A stretch of 64,000 bases of DNA from JBGSIC01 sp041751875. GTDB lineage: Bacteria; Bdellovibrionota; FAC87; UBA2466; JACKAF01. The notes beneath the pieces are model-generated. The model was not told the DNA's origin. It made no database searches and saw only the letters and a list, made by a program, of their open reading frames with translations. The stretch lies in assembly GCA_041751875.1 (NCBI GenBank), contig JBGSIC010000008.1:52420-116419 (forward strand), in the 5' to 3' direction. Shown here piece after piece: positions 40,136 through 48,286 of the stretch (its first letter is position 1; every line of letters begins with the position of its first letter). Both the position numbers and the translations under genes were made by a program.

Positions 40136-41809
40136 CTATTGGAGGGTTTGCTTGAGCTCGAGAACGGCCTTGGAGATGGCTTGGTTGTCGCCAGGGGCGC
40201 CATGCATGCGACGGTACCAATAGTAGTTACGTAGTACGAGGGCTACGTAGTCGCGTGTTTCCCGGTAGGGAAGGACATCAATAAAAAGGATGGGATCTTC
40301 TGTGGGATAGCGTTTCACCCATTCATTAAGTTTTTTAGGGCCAGCGTTGTAGGCTGCCATGGCAAAGTGAATGTTTCCGTTGAGGGACTTTAAAAGCTGG
40401 TGGAAGTACTTCGCACCCGCTTCGATGTTGGTTTCGGGAACAAGTAGTTCGCTACGACTCGTGTTGTTCACCCGGCGCGCGGTACGGGGAACAATCTGCA
40501 AGAGCCCCATGGCATTGGCAGAGGAAATAGCTTTTGGGTTAAACGCGCTTTCCTGACGAGCAATAGCAAGAAGGAGAAACGGATCGATGCCGGCGGAGTT
40601 CTTTTCGAAAATCGGAAAATAAGGCTTAGGAAAGTAAAGCTCCATCGATTTCTTGCTGATGAGGTGCGGGTTGTCTAAAAGCACGTCAGAAAGAAGCTGA
40701 ATCTGCTGCAAATGCTTGGAGTCGCCTTCCTTGAGTTCAGCGAGATAGATTTTCAGTTCCGGTTCTGCGCCGTCAGATTCAATAACTGCCCAGTCGAGAA
40801 TCGCCCGAGCGCTGGGTTCAAAACCAAGTTTGGTGAGTACCTCAACCTGCTCAATAAGCAGGTTTATCGTCGGTACTTGCTTGGATCTTTCGAATCGAGT
40901 GTGAGGCTTTTCAAGAAGGACGCCTGGGTCGCTCTGCACAGCGGTTTGGGCCACGATGGTGTGGAAGGAGAAGGGGTATCGACTGATAAGTGTTTCAAGC
41001 GTTTGGTTAGCGTCGTCCTTTTTACCCAGTTCCATTTCGGCACGGTACTTCCAATAGAGCGGCCGCGAGTTGACAATATTTTGAACCCACGAGGCTTTAA
41101 GAAATACATCGAAAGCTTTTTGGTAGTCCTTTTCCAAATAGTAAAATAACCCCGCTCGAGTGAGTAGGGAGGCACGATCCGCTCTCTGTGTCTTCAGGCA
41201 GTCGGCACCTTTTTCGTAAAGAAGGCCAATGTCTTTCCGGGAAGCTTGAGCAGGCAGTTTGTCTTCGAGTGCCGAAGCCGCGGCGATGGCTACGTTGAGG
41301 GGGCAGGTATGGTCGGCCAAAACTTTTTTCTTCAAAAGGGCAAAGCGCGAAGTGGAGAGTTGACTCACGGGTGTGAGAAGGGAGGCAACAGGAGCAAATT
41401 TAAGCTCATTCCAGTTCGTGATTGCGCCCTTTTTGTTGAAGGCGGGGGTCACACGTTTAACACGTCTTCGAGGAACGACCGCTTCCCGTAACTGGGTCTT
41501 CTTGTCTTCGAAGTACTGATAGTTGAGGACGCTGAAACAGAAAATGTTTTTCTCAGGGTTACCGACGCAGGCGTCTTCGAGCATCACACGTTCTTCTGCG
41601 CTAAGACCATTGTTGAGAAATTTGTCGAACAGAGTAGCTTGTTCACGAAGGGCGCGAACCGAATCCGCTTCTGCTTCAGAGCTACTAAGCCAACGAAGGC
41701 GTTCCAGTGCGCTCGCACCAGCGTGCGGATCTTGATTGCTTTGCGGCGAGCTACATGTCACCAGCAACAGGATCACTGGCGCAAAAATGTAAACAGAACG
41801 GCGGATCAA
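40136..41809 (-). CDS. Lytic murein transglycosylase (Slt-type lipoprotein)
   Basis: It cleaves peptidoglycan glycan strands. The lipobox is LLVTC. A long helical, TPR-like superhelical part (about 30-390), typical of Slt70, is followed by the SLT domain (about 395-540) with the catalytic Glu in ARQESAFNP, then SANAMGLLQIVPRTARRV and FAMAAYNAGPKKL. The 557-aa length is close to Slt70. It may serve wall growth, or prey-wall remodelling if the host is predatory. Confidence 0.92.
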   Translation of the reverse strand: MIRRSVYIFAPVILLLVTCSSPQSNQDPHAGASALERLRWLSSSEAEADSVRALREQATLFDKFLNNGLSAEERVMLEDACVGNPEKNIFCFSVLNYQYFEDKKTQLREAVVPRRRVKRVTPAFNKKGAITNWNELKFAPVASLLTPVSQLSTSRFALLKKKVLADHTCPLNVAIAAASALEDKLPAQASRKDIGLLYEKGADCLKTQRADRASLLTRAGLFYYLEKDYQKAFDVFLKASWVQNIVNSRPLYWKYRAEMELGKKDDANQTLETLISRYPFSFHTIVAQTAVQSDPGVLLEKPHTRFERSKQVPTINLLIEQVEVLTKLGFEPSARAILDWAVIESDGAEPELKIYLAELKEGDSKHLQQIQLLSDVLLDNPHLISKKSMELYFPKPYFPIFEKNSAGIDPFLLLAIARQESAFNPKAISSANAMGLLQIVPRTARRVNNTSRSELLVPETNIEAGAKYFHQLLKSLNGNIHFAMAAYNAGPKKLNEWVKRYPTEDPILFIDVLPYRETRDYVALVLRNYYWYRRMHGAPGDNQAISKAVLELKQTLQ

Positions 41810-42108
41810 GTGGGTGCCTCGTCTCTGCTTTTCGGAATGTTGGGGGTAAAGCTTAAGTGTCCTAAACCATTAAGTTACTGTTCCCAAGGCGCAGCGGCAA
41901 GCAACACCGCCCTATAGAAAGTTGAAGCGTAGCGCAATGAGACGGTAGACACGCTGTGGGTGTCCGGGCCGCAAAGCTAGAAGAGCGGTTCTAGACACTC
42001 TTCTCGAGGTATTCTCGGTTAATACAAATAAAAATAACGTGACGAGCTCGGCACTTAAACTGCATCGGCTAGACGAAACCCCACTAGGGGAAATTTTTTG
42101 AGGTGCCC
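41810..42108. other. 299-bp divergent intergenic region
   Basis: It contains a hairpin (GACAC-GCTGTGG-GTGTC) followed by CCGCAAAGCTAG near 41970-41982, a dyad CTAGAA/TTCTAG overlapping AGAAGAG/CTCTTCT (41977-42004), and a sigma-54-like promoter (42049-42065). No gene is seen. Confidence 0.5.
42049..42065 (+). promoter_or_regulatory. Sigma-54-like promoter for the outer-membrane protein gene
   Basis: CGGCACTTAAACTGCAT has GG and GC 12 bp apart as needed for sigma-54 (TGGCAC-N5-TTGC), with mismatches at the first T and in CTGC for TTGC. A start point near 42075 would give a leader of about 35 nt with GAGG before the ATG. Confidence 0.4.
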
Positions 42109-42657
42109 ATGCTTTCGTTTTCTCGCTTACTAGCCGTTGTGATGATGGTTTCGACTGTTGCGTCCTTCGGGGCAGATTCCGAGTCAGGGTCCTCGGATGA
42201 AATTACGATCCGTTTGAAGTTAGGCGGAACGATTTTTTCGGGACTGGACCCTGTTGCGGGAGGGGTAGCCGGTGGTGCGGATATCCAGCTCGGAGTGGCG
42301 GAACGATTTTCGATAGGCGCTCACTTCGTTTCGGGAAATGGTAGCAGGTATGTGACAGGCACCGACACCGAATCGCAGTTGACCAGCTTCACCGTTTCAG
42401 GCCTCTACACGATTCGACGAGGTAGTTTGGCGGCTTCGATTGGCCCCATGATTGGTGCTCTTTCAGCCTCTACCTCAGTCAATTCGGGTCCGTCCGTTTC
42501 CGATACCCGCTTTGCTCTAGGTGCCGGTGCTTTCATTGACATGCCTGTTTGGGGCTCCTTGTTTGTAAACGTGAGCGCCCAATTTCTTTACTCCTTGGGT
42601 TCTGGGACCAATTTCGGTGGAACCTCTGTGCTGGGCGGCCTTGGATTGCGTTTTTAG
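42109..42657 (+). CDS. Probable outer-membrane beta-barrel protein
   Basis: A signal peptide (ending near ASFGAD) is followed by alternating hydrophobic strands rich in Gly, Ser and Thr: EITIRLKLGGTIFSG, FSIGAHFVSGNG, LTSFTVSGLYTIR, SLFVNVSAQFLYSLG. The last residue is Phe (LGGLGLRF), the usual barrel-assembly signal. About eight strands fit 160 residues, as in small OmpA/OmpX-like barrels. The ATG at 42109 has GAGG 5 bp upstream; a GTG at 42103 is less likely. Confidence 0.75.
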   Translation: MLSFSRLLAVVMMVSTVASFGADSESGSSDEITIRLKLGGTIFSGLDPVAGGVAGGADIQLGVAERFSIGAHFVSGNGSRYVTGTDTESQLTSFTVSGLYTIRRGSLAASIGPMIGALSASTSVNSGPSVSDTRFALGAGAFIDMPVWGSLFVNVSAQFLYSLGSGTNFGGTSVLGGLGLRF

Positions 42658-42682
42658 GAAGCAAGTAGCTTAGGGACTCCCA

Positions 42683-44026
42683 ATGCGCTGTGGGACTTTC
42701 AAATTTTCACAGACGCTTATTTTACTTTTCACACTGAGTTTTTCTTCGCCTATTGCGGCCAGCGATATTTGTAAGAAATCGTTTGGAGTCCTGAGTTGGC
42801 GTTCAAAGGTGCAGGAGCACCTTCCCAACATGCTGGGACGCTTTTTCTTACCTCAAACAGTGGCGGATTTACCTTCCAAAAAAGTAAGCGACCTGTCTCT
42901 CGAGCAGAGTCAGGCGGTCGCGCGCGCTGTCAGTGCCATTGAAGCGGACCCCGCCAGTGTGATGGCTCACATTAAAGGGATTTTTGCTGACGGCTCAACA
43001 CAACTGGCCGGCGGGTTGCACGACGTAAATGTGCGCACCGATAGACTCCGCGACCAGGTTCTTGCTTCTGCTCCGAGCGACAAACAGACCAGCGACTACA
43101 TCGACCACATACGCCACACTCCCGCCCGCGTGAGGTATATGAGTGGCGCAACCGACCCGGAGATTGCGCGTCAGATCAGAGACGACGTGGCACGACGGTT
43201 TAAAGTACTAGGTCTTAGCGATGAACGTCCTTTGGACCGTCTTATTTTTGAACTGATTAGCCATCAGTCTGTGGGAAAGCCCACTTACGAATCCAACGGC
43301 GTCGTGAAGTTTCAGTTCAAGCGAGAGTTTTTCAACAGCAAAGCCTGGAAGTTGTACAAAATGGTAGCGCGAAACGGCCGTGGGCCGATGGGAGCCAAGA
43401 CTTTTTTTCCCGTCGAGTGGGACGAAAAGAAAATTCAGTCCAGCATCCTTGGTGTCATCAAGAACCGTAAGTCCAAAGTGCTGAGCGCGAATCATACCAA
43501 TAGTGGTCCACCCATGATGACCATCGAGGGAAACTTTGAGGGGGTGCAGATTACGGTAAGCTTGGTGGGTGACAAAATTGTTTCGGCGTACCCTTCGTGG
43601 AACCAAAATCCCAACGAAAGCATCGGCTCACTTTATGCGCGTCGCAGAGAGGCTCTGGATGACCTCGAGCGGCACCTAGAAGACGCCGCACTCTTCTCCG
43701 AAACGCCCGTTCATCTTTACCCAGAGGACGCGATTGAAATCTATTTGGGGGGAGACTTGTCCTCGGTGTCTCCGCGGGCCTTAGCGTTTTTTGAGCCACT
43801 TCTCAGCCCTGTAGGCTTTCAGGGCGGCAGAATCGTGGGCAACAATGGAGGGGGCGCCTATTTTGGCCGGTCCCTTATCGAATCCACCACTGAGTTTCTA
43901 GAAACCGATGCTCTCATCCGTCGCTACGAAGCCGTAGCCTGGATCGAGCCCCCCGTTCAGCCTTATCTCGGGCCACGCAGTCTTGGCTACCGCGTGCCGT
44001 TTCTCTCGACGCCAGTCGAGCCGTAA
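42683..44026 (+). CDS. Secreted protein with EndoU-like segment
   Basis: A signal peptide (TLILLFTLSFSSPIAAS) precedes 420 residues. Residues 238-305 (AKTFFPVEWDEKKIQSSIL, then EGNFEGVQITVSLVGDKIV and SAYP) resemble the core of bacterial EndoU ribonuclease domains found in contact-dependent toxins, where FFP-xx-W and a final TAYP are marks. The catalytic His pair cannot be placed with confidence; candidates are in LISHQSVGKP and SANHTNSG. The N-terminal part is helical and unrecognised. The gene is 25 bp after the beta-barrel gene. No immunity gene is obvious. Confidence 0.5.
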   Translation: MRCGTFKFSQTLILLFTLSFSSPIAASDICKKSFGVLSWRSKVQEHLPNMLGRFFLPQTVADLPSKKVSDLSLEQSQAVARAVSAIEADPASVMAHIKGIFADGSTQLAGGLHDVNVRTDRLRDQVLASAPSDKQTSDYIDHIRHTPARVRYMSGATDPEIARQIRDDVARRFKVLGLSDERPLDRLIFELISHQSVGKPTYESNGVVKFQFKREFFNSKAWKLYKMVARNGRGPMGAKTFFPVEWDEKKIQSSILGVIKNRKSKVLSANHTNSGPPMMTIEGNFEGVQITVSLVGDKIVSAYPSWNQNPNESIGSLYARRREALDDLERHLEDAALFSETPVHLYPEDAIEIYLGGDLSSVSPRALAFFEPLLSPVGFQGGRIVGNNGGGAYFGRSLIESTTEFLETDALIRRYEAVAWIEPPVQPYLGPRSLGYRVPFLSTPVEP

Positions 44027-44097
44027 ATTGTCGCTACTGTCTACCCTCTGACTACACCCATATGCGCACCAACGCATGAATTCTGCCTGAATAGGAG

Positions 44098-44114
44098 TTG
44101 GCAAGGAACTTGCT
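44098..44114 (+). promoter_or_regulatory. Sigma-54 promoter upstream of the YPGQ lipoprotein
   Basis: TTGGCAAGGAACTTGCT fits the sigma-54 consensus with one main mismatch (A for C in GGCAC) and exact GG-to-GC spacing of 12 bp. The start point would be near 44125, about 60 nt before the ATG. No enhancer site was identified. Confidence 0.65.
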
Positions 44115-44139
44115 CAATGGAGTCTTGCCCCCCATTGAG
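44113..44139 (+). promoter_or_regulatory. Dyad at the sigma-54 promoter start region
   Basis: CTCAATGG and CCATTGAG form perfect 8-bp arms around an 11-bp centre, overlapping the expected transcription start. It may bind a regulator. Only its right part would be in the mRNA. Confidence 0.5.
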
Positions 44140-44186
44140 GGTGCAATGCAACCCAGTGGTTTGGGGGGCGAAGTAGGAGTAGAAAA

Positions 44187-44582
44187 ATGTTGAAACGTTT
44201 TTTGAGAGTTTCGATTCTTTTGGTGGCGGTTGCATTGCTATCAGCGTGTGGTGATCAAGATTGCAACGGCATGAATTATTACAACCAGGGATGTCCTGGG
44301 TTTACTGGTAACAACCAGTACCCGAACGGCCAGTATCCCAACGGGCAATACCCGCCGGGACAGCAATATCCTGGTCAATATCCGGGACAATATCCGGGGC
44401 AATACCCTGGACAAGTTCCGGGACAGATTCCTGGTCAGATTCCTCAGTACCCGCAGCAGCCTTGCTACTACGGTTACTGCCAGACACAATATCCAGGGGG
44501 CTACTATCCGGGAACTCTTCCCCCGGGTTACTTCCCTCCGCCCAATTCACCTTGGGTTCCTTATTTCTCGGATGCGGAATAA
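44187..44582 (+). CDS. Lipoprotein with YPGQ tandem repeats
   Basis: The signal peptide has lipobox LLSAC (Cys21). The mature protein is dominated by short repeats, YPNGQ then YPGQ and IPGQ (about residues 43-90), followed by a Cys/Tyr-rich (QPCYYGYC) and Pro/Gly-rich end. It is probably extended and surface-exposed. I recognise no family. A good ribosome binding site (AGTAGGAGTAG) precedes the ATG. A sigma-54 promoter lies upstream and a strong terminator downstream, so it is a single-gene unit. Confidence 0.8.
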   Translation: MLKRFLRVSILLVAVALLSACGDQDCNGMNYYNQGCPGFTGNNQYPNGQYPNGQYPPGQQYPGQYPGQYPGQYPGQVPGQIPGQIPQYPQQPCYYGYCQTQYPGGYYPGTLPPGYFPPPNSPWVPYFSDAE

Positions 44583-44605
44583 GGCATAGGGAGATTTGTA
44601 GGCAG

Positions 44606-44640
44606 AAAGGCCAGCTCGAAAGGGTTGGCCTTTTTTTTTT
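44606..44640 (+). terminator. Rho-independent terminator after the YPGQ lipoprotein gene
   Basis: The stem pairs AAAGGCCA (44606-44613) with TGGCCTTT (44626-44633) over a 12-nt loop, and a run of T reaches 44640. It ends the plus-strand unit just before the convergent coiled-coil gene. Confidence 0.92.
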
Positions 44641-44650
44641 GCGGTGGGAA

Positions 44651-45274
44651 TTACTTATATTCGGCGAGCATCTTCTGATACTCAGCGCGCTTCTTGTCGA
44701 TGGCGCCTAGCTCAGCGCGGAAATTCCTGGCTTGGTTCTTCCAATTTTGAAGTTCTTCGGTGAGCTTCTTTCGCTGGACAGAGATCTTACGCTGACTGGC
44801 CTTGAGATCGCCCAGGATGTCACCGGCTTGATTAATCTTGTTCTCGGCGTTCTTCTCCCAATCAAGGCGGTTGTTCATCTCCTCATCGGCTTGCGATAGG
44901 GACGCTTTGGTTTCAGGCTTGTTCGGGGTGGTACTGGCAACCATGCGGTTTTTCCAAGCCGTAATTTTCTCTTTGGCTTGAGTATTCTTTGTAGATTCTG
45001 ACTTCGCGTTGGCGACGTACTTTTCGTAGTCGCCAATCAGCGCCTGGCTCTCTTCAAAGAGCTTCTCCATTTTAACCATCTCTGCCTCAACGACTCCCAC
45101 GTTTTTCTCAATCGTTTGGAGGTTGGTTTGGATGGTCGCTTTATTACCTTCCAGCGTGGTGAGATTCTTCTCGAGTTGTTTTTTTCCCAAGATACTCAGT
45201 TTTGGTTGCGAGTCCTCGGCTCCAAGAACGCTAAAACCCATAACCAGTGTTAGGAAGCAGAGAAGTGTACGCAT
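44651..45274 (-). CDS. Secreted coiled-coil protein
   Basis: A signal peptide (MRTLLCFLTLVMGFSVLGAE) is followed by about 185 residues of Lys/Glu/Gln/Asn-rich heptad-like helix (ATIQTNLQTIEKNVGVVEAE, later KLTEELQNWKNQ). There are no cysteines in the mature part. No family is recognised; a periplasmic coiled-coil spacer is likely. It lies 47 bp downstream of the TlpA-like gene on the same strand. Confidence 0.7.
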   Translation of the reverse strand: MRTLLCFLTLVMGFSVLGAEDSQPKLSILGKKQLEKNLTTLEGNKATIQTNLQTIEKNVGVVEAEMVKMEKLFEESQALIGDYEKYVANAKSESTKNTQAKEKITAWKNRMVASTTPNKPETKASLSQADEEMNNRLDWEKNAENKINQAGDILGDLKASQRKISVQRKKLTEELQNWKNQARNFRAELGAIDKKRAEYQKMLAEYK

Positions 45275-45321
45275 GTCCTCATTCTATAAGGTGGGCATGA
45301 GAAAAACCAGGGAAGGTTGCG

Positions 45322-45945
45322 TTAGGGTTTAAGCTGGGCTGCCGCGGTTGGGCTCAGACGCTCCAAAACGGGAGCCGAGAGCCAGTCTTGGGGGCCCACC
45401 CAGAGCTGAAGCACCTTGCCCGTCTTGTCGATGAGGTAGGTTTCAGGAAAGCGGGTAGTACCTAGCTGCTGCGCCACTTCGGCTTTGGCGTCATGGAGGA
45501 CAGGAAACCGGGGCGTAAAGGGGAGCGTTTTGAACAGTTGGAAAATAGGCGCCGCCGTTTCATCTACGGAAATGGTGACGAGTCGCGGAAGCTTGGGGTC
45601 ATTTAAACTTTCCAGCTGACGCGCCAAAAAGTCTAGACTCGGGAGTTCCTCTAAGCAGGGCGAACACCAGCTGGCCCAAAAGTTGATCAGTAGCGTGTCG
45701 CGATCGCCGAAGAGTTTTTCTAGCGTTGTGGGGCTACCTTCCGAAGCTAGTCCAGAGCCTCGGGAATAGACCAATTTAAAGGGACGGTCGACGGGCAACG
45801 AAGCTGGGCTAACCGTTGCGGTTGGTTTTCCCAAACTAAACTGACGCTTTTTAAATAGAGGGGGAACAAAAACAAGAATCAGAAAAAAGACGATGAGGAA
45901 TCCGATACCGTAGCGGGTTGCCGCACGTCCGGGCCAATTGACCAC
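45322..45945 (-). CDS. TlpA/ResA-like thioredoxin
   Basis: The N-terminal membrane anchor (about residues 11-30) precedes a periplasmic thioredoxin fold with WASWCSPCLEELPSL (the CSPC active site) and a cis-Pro region TRFPETYLIDKTGKV. Such proteins reduce disulfides, often in cytochrome c assembly. The start is GTG, with AAGGG lying in the end of rplQ, 3 bp away. This tail position in the ribosomal operon is unusual and implies co-expression with rpoA and rplQ. Confidence 0.85.
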   Translation of the reverse strand: MVNWPGRAATRYGIGFLIVFFLILVFVPPLFKKRQFSLGKPTATVSPASLPVDRPFKLVYSRGSGLASEGSPTTLEKLFGDRDTLLINFWASWCSPCLEELPSLDFLARQLESLNDPKLPRLVTISVDETAAPIFQLFKTLPFTPRFPVLHDAKAEVAQQLGTTRFPETYLIDKTGKVLQLWVGPQDWLSAPVLERLSPTAAAQLKP

Positions 45946-45948
45946 AGA

Positions 45949-46563
45949 TTAGCCCTTTTTCTTAGCCGGCCGGTCCTGGTGACCGCTGCTGGCTTTCTTA
46001 CCTTTTGAGGCAAGCGCTTTGTCTACGGGGCTTTTGGGAGCTGCCGTGACTTTTTTCTCATTACCCGGTTTATCCGCAGCTTTTTTCGCTGCTGCATCTG
46101 CCGACTTGGCTTCCTTAGCCTTGTCTTTTTTGGCAGGTTTAGCGGACTTGTCTTTGGGTCCGGCTTTCTTTTCCTCGCCAGGAATAAAACGCAAAATGCA
46201 CATCGCGGCGTTATCGCCGGCGCGCCGGCCGGTGTGGAAAAGCTGAGTGTAACCACCAGGACGGGTCTTAAAGCGGGGAGCCAAGTCCGTCTTGAGCTTT
46301 TCGATCACATTACGGATGCGGTTTTCCCCCACTTTCTGGGTACGGGTGGTACCTAGAATCTGAAGAATCCGGCGAGTCGCGCTTAAGTCACCACGCTTGC
46401 TCAAGGTCACCACCTTCTCCGCCATGCGACGCATTTCTTTGGCGCGTGCGGGGGTGGTTTGGATGCTTTCTTTTTCGATGAGCGCTATGGTCAAGGAACG
46501 CAAAAGAGCTCTGCGATGAGGGGCTGTTACGCCTAATTTTCTGCCGCTCTGTAGATGTCTCAC
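45949..46563 (-). CDS. rplQ: Ribosomal protein L17 with long C-terminal extension
   Basis: The first 118 residues are normal L17 (MRHLQSGRKLGVTAPHRRAL, RDGAD-like end HTGRRAGDNAAM). The following 85 residues are an Ala/Lys/Asp low-complexity tail (KPAKKDKAKEAKSADAAAKK) that standard L17 lacks. It follows rpoA, as usual. The tail is basic with acidic interruptions, and may reach into solvent or contact RNA. Confidence 0.95.
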   Translation of the reverse strand: MRHLQSGRKLGVTAPHRRALLRSLTIALIEKESIQTTPARAKEMRRMAEKVVTLSKRGDLSATRRILQILGTTRTQKVGENRIRNVIEKLKTDLAPRFKTRPGGYTQLFHTGRRAGDNAAMCILRFIPGEEKKAGPKDKSAKPAKKDKAKEAKSADAAAKKAADKPGNEKKVTAAPKSPVDKALASKGKKASSGHQDRPAKKKG

Positions 46564-46585
46564 TTTAAAGCGCTCCTATTACTTC

Positions 46586-47638
46586 TTAGTTAATCTGGGG
46601 GGGAGGCTCGACCGTGTCCTTCTTCTTCTGTGCGAAGTAGGTTTCGGGATCAAAGCTGTCCACTTTCATGCCAAAGGAAAGGCCCATATCGACCAAGATT
46701 TCCTTAATCTCGTTAAGAGACTTACGGCCAAAGTTTTTGGTTTTAAGCATTTCGGCTTCGCTCTTTTGAACAAGCTCACCGATGTACTTAATGCCCGCGT
46801 TTTGTAGGCAGTTAGCCGAGCGAACCGAAAGTTCAAGCTCGTCTACCGTGCGATACAGATTCTCATTCACAGAATCTTCGTGAATGATCGACTCTTCGAC
46901 TTCAGGCTCAAGGCTCTCGTCGAAGTTGATGAAGATGCTCAATTGATCTTTTAGGATCTTTGAACCATACGCCACCGCGTCTTCCGGGCGAACCGAACCA
47001 TCTGTCCAGACTTCGAAGTCAAGACGATCGTAATCGGTACGTTGACCGACACGAGCATGAGAAACCGTGTAATTCACTTTGCGCACAGGCGAGAAAAACG
47101 CGTCAGTGGGAATGATACCCGCGGCGAGTTCGTTGCTCTTCGCGCGCGCGCCTTCAGCCGTCACGTAGCCCTTGCCGTACTCCACCCAGATTTCCGCGCA
47201 GAAGTTGGCGTCTTTACCAAGAGTCGCAATGTGCGCCTCAGGATTCAAAACTTCGATGCCTTCGTCGACTTCAATATCAGCCGCCGTTACATCGCCAGCA
47301 CCCTTTTTATTGATCATCAAAACTTTGGGGCCTTCGACGTACATCTTGAAGTTTACTTCCTTCAGGTTGAGGATGATGTCAGTCACATCTTCCACGACTT
47401 CCGGGATAGTCGAAAACTCATGCATCACGCCTTCAAAGCGAACGGCGGTGACGGCCACACCCTGCAGCGACGACAAAAGCACGCGGCGAAGGCTGTTTCC
47501 GATAGTAATGCCGAAGCCACGTTCAAGGGGCTTGGCAGAAAACTTACCGTAGTAGTCGGTCAAGGAGTCGCGTGAAACTTCCAGTCCACGAGGCCGAATC
47601 AAATTTCTCCAATTTTTCTGTGCGACTAACATTTCCAT
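46586..47638 (-). CDS. rpoA: RNA polymerase alpha subunit
   Basis: The N-terminal assembly domain (LERGFGITIGNSLRRVLLSS, FEGVMHEFSTIPEV) and the C-terminal domain that binds UP elements and activators (ELSVRSANCLQNAGIKYIGE, FGRKSLNEIKEIL) are both present. The 350-aa length is slightly longer than in E. coli. It sits between rpsD and rplQ in the classical alpha-operon order. Confidence 0.97.
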   Translation of the reverse strand: MEMLVAQKNWRNLIRPRGLEVSRDSLTDYYGKFSAKPLERGFGITIGNSLRRVLLSSLQGVAVTAVRFEGVMHEFSTIPEVVEDVTDIILNLKEVNFKMYVEGPKVLMINKKGAGDVTAADIEVDEGIEVLNPEAHIATLGKDANFCAEIWVEYGKGYVTAEGARAKSNELAAGIIPTDAFFSPVRKVNYTVSHARVGQRTDYDRLDFEVWTDGSVRPEDAVAYGSKILKDQLSIFINFDESLEPEVEESIIHEDSVNENLYRTVDELELSVRSANCLQNAGIKYIGELVQKSEAEMLKTKNFGRKSLNEIKEILVDMGLSFGMKVDSFDPETYFAQKKKDTVEPPPQIN

Positions 47639-47650
47639 TTCCAGGGCTCC

Positions 47651-48277
47651 TTATTTTGAATACAGCTCAACTACCAAGTTTTCTTCGATCGGCAGCGTGA
47701 TGTGATTCCTCTCGGGGAGAGCTTTAACTTTACCTTTAAACTCGGCACCATTTTGTTCCAACCAATCCGGGATCTCGCGTTTTTGTACGTTTTGCATCGC
47801 GCGTAAAATCGGAGTGGCAGCTCGGCTCTTTTCAACGACCGACACTTCGTCGTTCACCTTAAGAATGGTGTTCGAGATATTGACGGGCTTACCGTTCACT
47901 AGGAAGTGACGGTGCAAGACGAGCTGGCGGGCTTCCGCACGGCTGTCAGCAAAACCCAAACGGTAGACCACTGAGTCCAAACGTGTTTCTAAACGTTGCA
48001 AAAGATTGGTTCCCGTGACGCCCTTTTTGCGGTTTGCACGGCTGAAGTAAAAACGGAACTGACGTTCCAAAAGACCGTAGATGCGTTTCACCTTTTGTTT
48101 CTCACGTAGCTGAAGACCAAAGTCCGACAGCTTCGTACGGCGCTGACCATGTTGGCCAGGCGGATAGGCTCGGCGTTCAAACGCACACTTATCACCAAAA
48201 CAACGATCGCCTTTGAGGAAAAGTTTCATGTTTTCCCGACGGCACAATCTGCAAACTGAAAAGGAAATCCTTGCCAC
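47651..48277 (-). CDS. rpsD: Ribosomal protein S4 (zinc-binding form)
   Basis: This small-subunit assembly protein is also a translational regulator of the alpha operon in enterics. Four cysteines (C9, C12, C26, C31: VCRLCRREN and CFGDKC) mark the zinc-containing form. The S4 RNA-binding domain is at RLDSVVYRLGFADSRAEARQ. The 208-aa length is normal. It lies between rpsK and rpoA. Confidence 0.97.
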   Translation of the reverse strand: MARISFSVCRLCRRENMKLFLKGDRCFGDKCAFERRAYPPGQHGQRRTKLSDFGLQLREKQKVKRIYGLLERQFRFYFSRANRKKGVTGTNLLQRLETRLDSVVYRLGFADSRAEARQLVLHRHFLVNGKPVNISNTILKVNDEVSVVEKSRAATPILRAMQNVQKREIPDWLEQNGAEFKGKVKALPERNHITLPIEENLVVELYSK

Positions 48278-48286
48278 GCTAAACTC

